Source: Clostridiales bacterium (GTDB taxonomy: Bacteria > Bacillota > Clostridia > Oscillospirales > Acutalibacteraceae). Taken from it: a stretch of 9,911 bases of DNA. Shown one piece after another: positions 1 through 7,499 of the stretch (positions are counted from its first letter, which is position 1; each line of letters begins with the position of its first letter). The stretch is taken from the NCBI GenBank assembly GCA_012728445.1, contig JAAYFA010000045.1:1-9911 (forward strand), read 5' to 3'. Made by a program: the position numbers and the translations under genes. The notes beneath the pieces were generated by a model, which was given only the letters and a program-made list of their open reading frames with translations, did no database searches and was not told the origin of the DNA.

Positions 1-492
1 ATACTCGTCCCCACTCTCTGCATCTGTAACTTCTATAATATTTAAAGTTACAGGAGTTGGTGTTGACGTCAAACTCGGTAATATTCTAAATTTGAAATGC
101 ATGAAATTGCCTTCGCCTGTGAAGCCATAGGCATTTGAATACGCTATTTTCAGCCTACCCGCAACGGTATTACCGACTTGAATAAGGCTACCTGCACTAA
201 CATAGGTAAACTCTACATATTGATAAGAATCAGGAGCGGGAGCGTTGTAAGGAACAAACTCCAGCACCGTTTGGTCAAAAAACAATGCTGCGGTCATAGA
301 TCCAACGAGATAAGGAGCTCCCGAAATATCTAACATTACTTCTACAACATCACCTACAGCTCCAGTCGCGCTAACAACGGTAATCAGCGGGGTAGGACCT
401 GCCGCACTTACGGTCATAGGAACGGATATTACGCTCACGAGCATAACAATCGACATCAGTAACCCAAGAGTTCTTTTCATTTTTTCTCTCAT
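1..492 (-). CDS. Secreted cohesin-domain protein, N-terminal part (runs off the left edge)
   Basis: Reading the minus strand from the ATG at 490-492 gives 164 codons without a stop down to base 1, so the gene is cut by the window edge. AGGAGG (501-506) sits 8 nt before the ATG and fixes the start; a second ATG four codons in is less well placed. Residues 1-30 are a Sec signal peptide (MREKMKRT, hydrophobic core, VSA-A cleavage). From about residue 37 the sequence follows the cohesin pattern: GAVGDVVEVMLDISG, then ALFFDQTVLEFV, then VAGRLKIAYS, FMHFKFRI and TLNIIEVTDA. In the family, cohesins are beta-sandwich receptors that bind dockerins outside the cell. Three dockerin proteins lie directly upstream in the same direction, so this is a candidate scaffoldin or anchoring protein of the same assembly. 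Further cohesins, a dockerin or a cell-wall anchor may lie beyond the edge. The cohesin call is by eye. Confidence 0.82.
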   Translation of the reverse strand, partial: MREKMKRTLGLLMSIVMLVSVISVPMTVSAAGPTPLITVVSATGAVGDVVEVMLDISGAPYLVGSMTAALFFDQTVLEFVPYNAPAPDSYQYVEFTYVSAGSLIQVGNTVAGRLKIAYSNAYGFTGEGNFMHFKFRILPSLTSTPTPVTLNIIEVTDAESGDEY

Positions 493-618
493 TTTGATTT
501 CCTCCTAAATATTTTTTAGTTTTATCATAACAAAATACCGATTTCAAAGTTTAACTTGTTCTAGTGTTTTTTAGGCGAAAAACAATTAAAACCGAGTGTT
601 CAGTAGGCCAAGTTAATT
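493..618 (-). promoter_or_regulatory. Upstream region of the cohesin gene with a possible promoter
   Basis: This is the 126-bp gap between the 372-aa dockerin gene and the cohesin gene, the longest of the three gaps in the run. On the minus strand it is AT-rich and contains a good -10 box (TATGAT, 531-536) about 35 nt before the AGGAGG site. The best -35 partner, TTAAAC, is at an unfavourable 19-nt spacing, so this is only a weak promoter candidate. I see no convincing intrinsic terminator after the 372-aa gene, so read-through from upstream is equally possible. Confidence 0.25.
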
Positions 619-1737
619 TTAATCTGGAAATTGCGTTATAATTTCTGCTACATATCTTGAGATAACAGTCGCGTCAGCAGCAGTTATAGTGCCATTCCCG
701 TTTGAATCTGCAGCCAACATTGCGTCGCCCGATAATGCGGTCAATTCTGCCACGTGACGCAATACCAATGTAGCGTCTGCTGCGGTGATCGCGCCATTTC
801 CATTCGTGTCGCCTTTCATCACCCACTGCGCCGTAACGGTAACATCATCAGCAGGGAATACTGCCGGAATTGCTGTGTCCCATGCTTTAAACACATAGTT
901 TGTTCTCGTTGGATTTGCAGGGGCTACAACAGGGGAACCAACATCGCCGGTCAAGGGACCTATAACAGTGCCGCCACCGGTTACAAAGGTGATGGTGCTG
1001 GTTGTGATTACGCCTTCTGTTGGTAATGTAATGTCCGCGCCCGTGAAGTCACGAGTATAATCATAGTTCGGATTGCCCTGATATGCTATGATCTCGTCGC
1101 AATCATCATATTTTGTAATGTAGCCTTTTAGGTTTGTGCTCGAAGGGTTTCTGAACCAGCGGTCGTCCAAGAAAATACGGGCATCTGTGCCCTCAACGAA
1201 ATCCTCAGTCGCTTTTAGGTCAAACTGGAAAAGCCACGTGCCCGGAAGTGCACGAGCATATCCGCCGCTGTTTGAGTTTGAGTCGGCCTGGAAGTTAATT
1301 TGGATCGCTTGGTATACATCGTATCTTTCACCCGCAGTAAAAGTTGCCGGCCAATTTATATCAGGAATATTTGTCGCGCCGGAGTAGCCGGAACTGGCTT
1401 GGTCAAAATAGGCGTTGTCAGCATTGACTGTGAACGCATCTCCGCCGGCGCCCTGTACTTCAAACTTGTTTTTATCAAACATAATAAGATAGTTTTGTGC
1501 ACCTACACAAAAATTGCTCTCAGGCGTGACGCGCACCGTGAGCACATCATCCTGAGAAATAGTTGCACCCAGTGCGAGGGGTGTAAAGACTTCTGTGCCA
1601 ACATCATACGTGCCAACCTGCAGGTTGACATCGAGATGGGCAACGTCATTGGTTTCCGCAACAGCTGCTATCGCAAAAACGTTGAATACCAGTGCGATAG
1701 CAAGTGCGACGCCGAAAAGTTTTCTTGCTTTTTTCAT
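619..1737 (-). CDS. Secreted protein: cohesin-like domain, InlB-type repeat, C-terminal type I dockerin (372 aa)
   Basis: The start is the ATG at 1735-1737, preceded by GGAGG (1746-1750) with an 8-nt spacer. A longer in-frame start at 1776 would put 13 non-signal residues ahead of the signal peptide and lacks a site. Residues 1-27 are a signal peptide (AVAE cleavage region). Residues about 30-210 resemble a cohesin fold: SQDDVLTVRV, YLIMFDKNKFEV, GTWLFQFDLKATED. Residues about 249-305 match an InlB/Listeria-Bacteroides repeat (TFVTGGGTV, NPTRTNYVFKAWD, VTAQW). Residues 309-372 are a dockerin with two calcium loops, D310-D321 and D344-D355, both DxNGNGxITAAD, followed by LR and SR at the usual cohesin-contact positions. 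It should dock onto a cohesin outside the cell. The cohesin-like assignment of the N-terminal domain is inference; the dockerin and InlB repeat are clear. No catalytic motif was seen. Confidence 0.88.
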   Translation of the reverse strand: MKKARKLFGVALAIALVFNVFAIAAVAETNDVAHLDVNLQVGTYDVGTEVFTPLALGATISQDDVLTVRVTPESNFCVGAQNYLIMFDKNKFEVQGAGGDAFTVNADNAYFDQASSGYSGATNIPDINWPATFTAGERYDVYQAIQINFQADSNSNSGGYARALPGTWLFQFDLKATEDFVEGTDARIFLDDRWFRNPSSTNLKGYITKYDDCDEIIAYQGNPNYDYTRDFTGADITLPTEGVITTSTITFVTGGGTVIGPLTGDVGSPVVAPANPTRTNYVFKAWDTAIPAVFPADDVTVTAQWVMKGDTNGNGAITAADATLVLRHVAELTALSGDAMLAADSNGNGTITAADATVISRYVAEIITQFPD

Positions 1738-1819
1738 TAATTCTTCCTCCTTTAAATATTCTATAATTAACCACATTGTGTTTATCGCTGTGGAAAAGCG
1801 CTAAAGGTTTGCTTTGCTA

Positions 1820-2896
1820 TTATGGTGTAGGATTGGTGATTTGATCAATATCCTTATAAGCATTTTCAGAATCAACCATCATCCCGGCATCGACACTGTC
1901 AATATTGCCGTCGCGGTTGACATCCCCTGCTCTTAAATAACAGGGATCGGGTGCCCAGGAGCTCCGATGGTTTTCGTAGTCAACCAATAAACCGGCATCA
2001 ATACCGTCAACATTTCCGTCACCGTTTATGTCGCCGAAAATAACAACCGTATAGCTTCTATAAACATTGCCGTTGAGCATGACATTGACAACCGTGCCGG
2101 TACCGCAAATAAACTCCGAAGATTTTTCAAGCTCCAAAGTGGCTCCGCCAATTGGTACGACGTGATTTTCAAGCGAGATTAATCCCAAGGAAAGACCGTA
2201 GATTAAGTTTTCGCTTTTATCGATAACCGTATCCGAACCGGGAAAAGCCTCAAGGTCCGGCGCCTGGAACTGTGCTGTAACCTGAGCCGGAGTAAAAGTC
2301 AGCGGACAAGCTGCCGGAGACATGGAATAAATGCTGGTGCCGTCGGCAGGGTCATTCATCGCTTGGCGATAAAAAAGATTGGATTCCGGCGGTATCAGTA
2401 CAGAGGCCACGCCATCAGCGTTATCTTTTACTCGTAACTGAAAACTGATGCAATCCTCGCCCAACGGCCGATTGTAACAGCCGAGCATGCCGGCATTCGA
2501 GGTCCCTGTCCACTGTATGAGGATAACACCGTAGTCACTTGAACTGTACCCGGCAGGATAAAAAATCGGATTGCCGGTTGTGTTGGCGTCTAAGTTGCCT
2601 GTAACAGTTGTTAACTGACCGAGTTCTTGAAGGTTGAGGTTTGCCTCATCAATTTCAAGTATATCGGCCGAAAAAAGAACCGGAAAACGCATTGAAGTTG
2701 CATGATAATTGTTTGCAATATTCAGCGTTACCGTAACGTAGTCCCCGGGATAATTAATTTCAATACCGGTTTTTACAATGACTTGCATGGACTCGTTGCC
2801 GACGGGCGTGCCTGCCGCAGAAGCGGTGATTGATAAACAACCAAAGGTGACAAATATGGCAAGGACGGCGGCAATCAGTCTGCGTGAATTTTTCAT
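1820..2896 (-). CDS. Secreted protein: cohesin-like domain, X-like module, C-terminal type I dockerin (358 aa)
   Basis: The ATG at 2894-2896 is preceded by AGGAGG (2909-2914) at a somewhat long spacing of 12 nt. Residues 1-28 are a signal peptide ending in TASAAG; a cysteine at 20 does not sit in a proper lipobox. Residues about 38-205 look cohesin-like: PGDYVTVTLNIANN, FPVLFSADILEID, ISFQLRVKDNADG. Residues about 220-287 form a small module (NLIYGLSLG, GTGTVVNV, YTVVIFGD) that recurs before the dockerin of the 1399-aa protein. Residues 288-350 are a dockerin with loops D289-D300 and D325-D336 and the pattern DAGxxVDxEN after each loop, unlike the ITAAD type in the next gene. Gaps of 85 and 82 bp to its neighbours suggest co-transcription. 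The likely role is a structural or adaptor part of an extracellular assembly. No enzyme motif was seen, and the cohesin-like call is inference. Confidence 0.87.
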   Translation of the reverse strand: MKNSRRLIAAVLAIFVTFGCLSITASAAGTPVGNESMQVIVKTGIEINYPGDYVTVTLNIANNYHATSMRFPVLFSADILEIDEANLNLQELGQLTTVTGNLDANTTGNPIFYPAGYSSSDYGVILIQWTGTSNAGMLGCYNRPLGEDCISFQLRVKDNADGVASVLIPPESNLFYRQAMNDPADGTSIYSMSPAACPLTFTPAQVTAQFQAPDLEAFPGSDTVIDKSENLIYGLSLGLISLENHVVPIGGATLELEKSSEFICGTGTVVNVMLNGNVYRSYTVVIFGDINGDGNVDGIDAGLLVDYENHRSSWAPDPCYLRAGDVNRDGNIDSVDAGMMVDSENAYKDIDQITNPTP

Positions 2897-2940
2897 TTTT
2901 ATGTACTACCTCCTCAGAGCTTATACCAGAAAGGGGTAAC

Positions 2941-2971
2941 GCCGGGCGGAGGAAAAAAGTTTCCGCCCGGC
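2941..2971 (-). terminator. GC-rich hairpin after the 1399-aa gene
   Basis: GCCGGGCGGA (2941-2950) is perfectly complementary to TCCGCCCGGC (2962-2971), giving a 10-bp, mostly G-C stem that starts 10 nt after the stop codon of the 1399-aa gene. On the minus strand the bases after the stem are GTTACCCCTTTCTGG, so the usual U run is weak. It may be an attenuating terminator or an RNA-stabilising structure between the first and second genes rather than a full stop. The plus strand has no U run after the stem. Confidence 0.5.
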
Positions 2972-2981
2972 GGCAAAAAGA

Positions 2982-5900
2982 TTAAAGGTAGGGTTGGGCC
3001 AAACCGGTTGTTTGGTCAATGATAGACAAATAGTTGTCGCAGTCCACAAAGAGCCCGGCCTCAATGCTGTCGATGTTGCCGTCGCCATTTACATCCGCGG
3101 CTTTAATGAAGCACGCTTCCGTGACGGGATTCCATGGCTCAATAAAGTTCTCTCGGTCGACCAGGATGCCTGCGTCTGTGGAGTCCACGTTGGCATCGCC
3201 GTTAATGTCACCGTATATGACAACGGTGAACGTTTCGATTATGTTCATCGCGCCATCAAGCAGGTCAACAGTAGCGCCTGTGCCGGGGCCGCCGGGGCCA
3301 TCGTTAAACCTAACATCTCCGCCTTGGCTTGCATCAACATAACCCTGTGCCCCGAATCCAAGGCTCAAACCTGCAAGCAGGTTGGGGTACCCGGGCAAGC
3401 CAATGACAACACCGGGCTCGATCGCTTCAAGAACGATTTCAATTTCGCCGGCGACAAGGTTTGAAATTGCGGTATGCAGAGCAGCGGCCGCATCGTCGAT
3501 GATTTGCTGATTTTCCAATGTGTTATTCATTTGAAGTGGGACTGCTACTGCGTTAGCGAAGGCTAGTGCAAAGGGGCCCCAACTGTCCGTCGTATATTCC
3601 GCTTCGAGTTTCGTGCCGGCAATCGCCAGCTCAGCAAGAAGCTGGGTGTAGTCAGCTACTCTGACAAGTTGTTTATAAGTTTCAATCAAGGTTTCCCGCG
3701 CGGCGTTAACCTTGGTCTGGCGCAAATTCACATCGGTATCTGCACTGACAACCATGGCAAAGTTGTACGCTTTTTGGAACGCTGCCCAAGATAAGGTGGT
3801 GTATTGCCCCTCGGACAGATTGCCTGCCGCGGTGATTGCAGCGGTTGTCTCGTTGAGCCTGGCTTTGACTGCCGGCACACGAATCATTCTGCTCGCATAC
3901 AGGTTTAGCCTGTGGAGGGCGTAAGATATATCAACACCCTTGAGCGTAACCATATTTGCTTGCGCTTGCGCAAGATCGATGTTCCACTGTGCTATGTCCG
4001 CATTGTACTGTGTGATTTGTTCCTGTGTCGCGTCTACGGGTAGAACCGGTTTTTTCGGCAACTGCTGGGAATTGTAAAGCCGACCGCAGTTATCTTCTTC
4101 TCTTTCATAGTTGAGATATGTATACGGTACATAGTCCGCAATACCGATGTGGCTGTACGCAGGGTCGTCATACTCCAGACCCTCGTTGGAAGGTTTCACA
4201 GACTCCATCGCATTTTTGATTATAGTGACACCGGCTGCAAGCTCACTTTCTTCAAGTGCCGCAATAGCGTATTCCAAGTCTTCCATTGCATATTCGAAAG
4301 CCATCGCAACCTGTATCATAAAGTTATCGCCCTTACGTGGTGCGTACACCAGGGAAACTGCATTTTCCATTTCTGCCATATATGCTTCCCAAGCCCACTC
4401 ATCAGCGTAGTTTGCGGGGTCGCGCCGCTTGTTTACTTCAGACCGGAATAAGGCGGGCAGACCAAAGTCATCGTAGAACACAACATACGACTTACCCGAA
4501 TGCGCCCAAATATCGTCTCCAACGCCTGCTTTTGTAGGCGTCGCTTTATAGGAAAAAGTGGATGTATAAGCTCCGTTTGCCGGCCTAACAGCCTCGGGGT
4601 CGACAACAAAGACATCAGAATTCCAAAGGCCGCCGTCTTTATTCGTGCTTATATTGCTGAATGGAGCCGCCGTAACGCCCACTAGTGCGGGATGGACGGT
4701 AGCTGCCGTGCGAGAGATGGTCGCATCTAAATCGTGACCATCCGTTTTGTCGCGCCTAAACTGGAACTGAGCATCAGCAAGATCCGAGAGAGAGTCGTTT
4801 TGATTTAAATATACACTCTTATAATAAGATGTATGCTTGTTATTTGCGTTCGAATCGTTTGCTCTAAAGTTTCGCCCATCGTCTATAGAATTAGAAATGT
4901 ATGAAAATGCCATTGCTGTGAGCGGTGTTTCGGTCAGCTTTGTGTTAAGCTCTGTGTACACATCGTAGCGCATGGTTACTACAAGCTTACCACCCTCTGC
5001 AAAAGTACCGCTGAGCGTGCAGTTGAGGGACTCACCGCCGTTGATAGTTTGGCCGGCCAAGTTGGTCGGGGTAATAGCAGGAATGTTGGTGGTGATTTCC
5101 ACAATTTTAATTTTATAAAGGCTATCCTGCGTGAAGGTGCCTGATTTGTTGGTGGCACCTGTGTTAAGGCCCATTGATTCGTTGTTGATTGCGAACGTGG
5201 TAGCCTTACCGATTTGATTGGGTATGGCCAACTCCGGATTCGCAAATTCCTGCGGAGAACTTAAGCCCATCAGGTTTGTCAACAATGGCAAGATTGCCTG
5301 CAATATGGGTGCTCTCCTGTTGTAAAGCGCTGTCAGTAGTCTTTCGACAATGCCTTTGAGTTCCGTATTGGTAATGATTTGGTCAAAAGTTGTGTAATTC
5401 CCAAGCGTATCCGGGAAAACAACATTTAACAGCTTTGCGACGGTGTCTATCAAAACCTTTTTAATGGTTTTGCTTGCAAGCTCCGAATCAGCGCGGTGGT
5501 CAAACAGTGCGAACAGGTTCGTGGTGTTTAAATCCATAATGTCGCGCAGGAGCCTGTTGACAAACAGTTCTTTCGTGCTACCACCGACAGATGACGGCAG
5601 CCAGTTAGGATTAATGACGGAGAACATAATGGTATCGAGTGCTGCCCAGCCACTTGTTTGGCTTAAGGTCAGGTTCAGCAAACCGCCATAATTAATTCTG
5701 ACATAATCAACAAGCTTAAGTAATACTGTGTCAAGACCTAAACCGTAAGCGAGAAGCCCTTGGCCGGGCAGTGAGCCAGACGCCGGGTTCATATCAATTA
5801 ATTGGTTGAGTCCATAAACTGCAAAGTCCGCTAGCATGTAGAGAACACCGTTAAGTGTCTTGGGCTGCGCAGCGTAATCAATTTGCGGGATGTATTGCGC

Positions 5901-7181
5901 ACAAACCTCTTTAAGAGCATACCAAGCAACTTCCACGAGCGAATCTGCATCGGATGGAATGTTTATGTTGCGAATGGAGCCGTTGAGGAAGGAACGTAAA
6001 ACATAAGAGAAAAGTTGCTGGTAGTTCATCTCATCAATTTCTTGCTGTGTGGCAGTTTCGACAAACTCTTTGAAGACGCTGTTGCCGAGAAGCCCAAAAA
6101 TGTACTTGGTTGCTGCCGTGAGGTTATCAAGGGCTTTGGTGTTATCGCCCGCAACCCAACCGGTATAGGTGAGCGTGACGGCATCAATAATTTCAAACAA
6201 AATATTGTTGAGCTCGGAAACGAAAGTTGTTCCGGTCGCGAAAGTATGCGCAGGCACCGTGTAGTTAATATCTAAAAGCTGCGCATATTCGTTTAGGTTG
6301 GATTCGTTGCCGGGGTCATTTTCGTTCAGCGGGTCATAAACAACGCCGCATAATTCACGCACGACTTTTTTAAGCTGAACATTAAGCAGCGGCACCAAAA
6401 TAATGTTGTATACATTTGCAAGAAGATCTTCTGCAAAATCGTAGGCGGGAGCAGTGCTGCCAACTATATTGATAAATGGTGCAAGTGCAGGAGCGATACC
6501 CGGTTTTTCTGTCGTTCCGACAAACAAACCGGTGATGAGGTCTTGAACCATTTGGTCCATTGTTGTTGTGACAGGTTCCGGCACGGGGTCAACATCCGGA
6601 TAGACTTTTTTAAAGAGCGACTCTTTAAGCATCTGATTGACATTAATTTCGCTCAGGTCAACAAAAGAGTTGACAAGACCCATGTCGAGAGTACCGTCAA
6701 TCGCTTGTGAAATGATCGTTTTATTGTCGCTCAAAAACTGAACGAGCGCATAGATAACATTTGTGTCCGCTGTAGCGACGGGTGTATTTCTTCTTCTGGG
6801 CACATTAATTGCTGTAAAATTAAGACCCCCTAAGTCGCCAAGAAGCCCTTGAGCCGTGCTCCAAAGTGAACCGTTCGTCAGGCCGAAGATACTGTCCAAG
6901 GCATTGTCAATTGACGAGAGATCGAGTACGCCAATAATGCCCGTGTCAATAATCAAAGAACCGTCTTTATCGTTCATATCTTTGAGCATTTTGTCAAGAA
7001 AATCGAGCGTCATTGAACTGCATTGATCAAGGGTAAAGCTGGGTTTGTCGTGGTCGTCGTACTGGGATGCGGGGATGGCAGCATCTTTGTACGTTGCCTT
7101 GGCACTCGCAACCACGCTTAAGAACGAAGACATGATAACGACTGCCATGAGAAAGCTGAGAATTCTTTTTGCTTTTTTCAA
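2982..7181 (-). CDS. Large secreted protein: unknown helical N-terminal region, Ig-like segment, two FIVAR domains, X-like module, type I dockerin (1399 aa)
   Basis: The start is a TTG (7179-7181) with GGAGG (7191-7195) 9 nt upstream; no ATG or GTG lies in frame before it, and the next ATG falls inside the signal peptide (residues 1-27, SVVASAKA). Residues about 45-645 are predicted mainly alpha-helical, rich in Leu/Ile/Asp/Asn, and I do not recognise them. Residues about 655-765 look beta-rich and Ig-like. About 870-920 holds an aromatic stretch (SGKSYVVFYDDFG). About 1105-1177 and 1178-1245 are FIVAR repeats (YTTLSWAAFQKA and YTTDSWGPFALA). About 1246-1323 is the X-like module shared with the 358-aa protein (NLLAGLSLG, GTGATVDL, FTVVIYGD). 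Residues 1324-1390 are a dockerin with loops D1325-D1336 and DVNGDGNIDSIE, where Glu replaces the last Asp. It is probably an extracellular component docked by a cohesin; FIVAR domains are often found in surface proteins. No catalytic signature is recognised. It is the first gene of the run, behind a strong promoter and a long leader. Confidence 0.85.
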   Translation of the reverse strand: MKKAKRILSFLMAVVIMSSFLSVVASAKATYKDAAIPASQYDDHDKPSFTLDQCSSMTLDFLDKMLKDMNDKDGSLIIDTGIIGVLDLSSIDNALDSIFGLTNGSLWSTAQGLLGDLGGLNFTAINVPRRRNTPVATADTNVIYALVQFLSDNKTIISQAIDGTLDMGLVNSFVDLSEINVNQMLKESLFKKVYPDVDPVPEPVTTTMDQMVQDLITGLFVGTTEKPGIAPALAPFINIVGSTAPAYDFAEDLLANVYNIILVPLLNVQLKKVVRELCGVVYDPLNENDPGNESNLNEYAQLLDINYTVPAHTFATGTTFVSELNNILFEIIDAVTLTYTGWVAGDNTKALDNLTAATKYIFGLLGNSVFKEFVETATQQEIDEMNYQQLFSYVLRSFLNGSIRNINIPSDADSLVEVAWYALKEVCAQYIPQIDYAAQPKTLNGVLYMLADFAVYGLNQLIDMNPASGSLPGQGLLAYGLGLDTVLLKLVDYVRINYGGLLNLTLSQTSGWAALDTIMFSVINPNWLPSSVGGSTKELFVNRLLRDIMDLNTTNLFALFDHRADSELASKTIKKVLIDTVAKLLNVVFPDTLGNYTTFDQIITNTELKGIVERLLTALYNRRAPILQAILPLLTNLMGLSSPQEFANPELAIPNQIGKATTFAINNESMGLNTGATNKSGTFTQDSLYKIKIVEITTNIPAITPTNLAGQTINGGESLNCTLSGTFAEGGKLVVTMRYDVYTELNTKLTETPLTAMAFSYISNSIDDGRNFRANDSNANNKHTSYYKSVYLNQNDSLSDLADAQFQFRRDKTDGHDLDATISRTAATVHPALVGVTAAPFSNISTNKDGGLWNSDVFVVDPEAVRPANGAYTSTFSYKATPTKAGVGDDIWAHSGKSYVVFYDDFGLPALFRSEVNKRRDPANYADEWAWEAYMAEMENAVSLVYAPRKGDNFMIQVAMAFEYAMEDLEYAIAALEESELAAGVTIIKNAMESVKPSNEGLEYDDPAYSHIGIADYVPYTYLNYEREEDNCGRLYNSQQLPKKPVLPVDATQEQITQYNADIAQWNIDLAQAQANMVTLKGVDISYALHRLNLYASRMIRVPAVKARLNETTAAITAAGNLSEGQYTTLSWAAFQKAYNFAMVVSADTDVNLRQTKVNAARETLIETYKQLVRVADYTQLLAELAIAGTKLEAEYTTDSWGPFALAFANAVAVPLQMNNTLENQQIIDDAAAALHTAISNLVAGEIEIVLEAIEPGVVIGLPGYPNLLAGLSLGFGAQGYVDASQGGDVRFNDGPGGPGTGATVDLLDGAMNIIETFTVVIYGDINGDANVDSTDAGILVDRENFIEPWNPVTEACFIKAADVNGDGNIDSIEAGLFVDCDNYLSIIDQTTGLAQPYL

Positions 7182-7190
7182 GTTTTTGCA

Positions 7191-7195
7191 CCTCC
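7191..7195 (-). promoter_or_regulatory. Ribosome binding site that fixes a TTG start
   Basis: The minus strand reads GGAGG, then 9 nt (TGCAAAAAC), then TTG, followed by a perfect signal-peptide start (KKAKRILSF). The frame is open further upstream to a TAA but has no ATG, GTG or other TTG there, so this site decides the start. Confidence 0.8.
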
Positions 7196-7262
7196 GTTTA
7201 ATATTGCTTGTTGATTTATGATGACTGACAAGTTTCTGCCTTGTGTCACATAGTCCTATATA

Positions 7263-7310
7263 TTGTATGCGCCTTACACCTTTGGTTTATTCCGACAGCT
7301 GCGCATACAA
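7263..7310 (-). ncRNA. Long-armed stem-loop in the leader, 70 nt before the ribosome binding site
   Basis: TTGTATGCGC (7263-7272) and GCGCATACAA (7301-7310) are perfect reverse complements. They form a 10-bp stem around a 28-nt loop that contains a smaller ACC-AAA-GGT hairpin on the minus strand. There is no U run after it, so it is not an intrinsic terminator. It lies between the 34-codon open frame and the ribosome binding site of the 1399-aa gene. Confidence 0.5.
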
Positions 7311-7357
7311 GCCTAATATGGATTGACTAATTGTTTTGCTGCATCCCCCCTGCTCTT

Positions 7358-7415
7358 GATTTTGCAATCTTCTGCTGTTGAACCGCAACAAGCGGTGTAT
7401 TGCCTACAGAAAATC
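7358..7415 (-). ncRNA. Structured element in the leader (bipartite stem plus inner hairpin)
   Basis: On the minus strand GATTTT (7410-7415) pairs with AAAATC (7358-7363). After a 6-nt bulge on one side, GCAAT (7399-7403) pairs with ATTGC (7364-7368). Inside, ACCGC (7392-7396) pairs with GCGGT (7382-7386) around the loop TTGTT. Nested pairing of this sort suggests a folded leader domain, though the helices are short and some could be chance. It overlaps the 34-codon open frame. Confidence 0.35.
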
Positions 7416-7480
7416 TAAATAGTAGGTTCATTGATTTGTGCTGTGTAAGTTGACGTTTTTGCCATAACAAGCCGAAACTC

Positions 7481-7499
7481 CCCTTATCGCCGATAAGGG
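7481..7499 (-). promoter_or_regulatory. 19-nt perfect palindrome near the predicted transcription start
   Basis: CCCTTATCG, one central base, then CGATAAGGG. On the minus strand it begins about 32 nt after the predicted transcription start of the 1399-aa gene. It could be a protein-binding operator (dyad symmetry) or an RNA hairpin with an 8-bp stem. It lacks a U run on either strand, so it does not look like a terminator. Confidence 0.45.

Noticed and set aside
1738..1776. Longer start for the 372-aa dockerin gene (MWLIIEYLKEEEL)
   Set aside because: The added residues come from the ribosome binding site region, and the ATG at 1735-1737 has a well-spaced GGAGG and begins a proper signal peptide.
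2835..2842. Lipoprotein signal (Cys at residue 20) in the 358-aa protein
   Set aside because: The residues before the cysteine do not fit a lipobox, and a standard ASA-A cleavage site follows.
7273..7300. c-di-GMP (GEMM) riboswitch, suggested by an AAACC-like loop
   Set aside because: The conserved GEMM core and tetraloop-receptor arrangement are not present; only a short chance resemblance.
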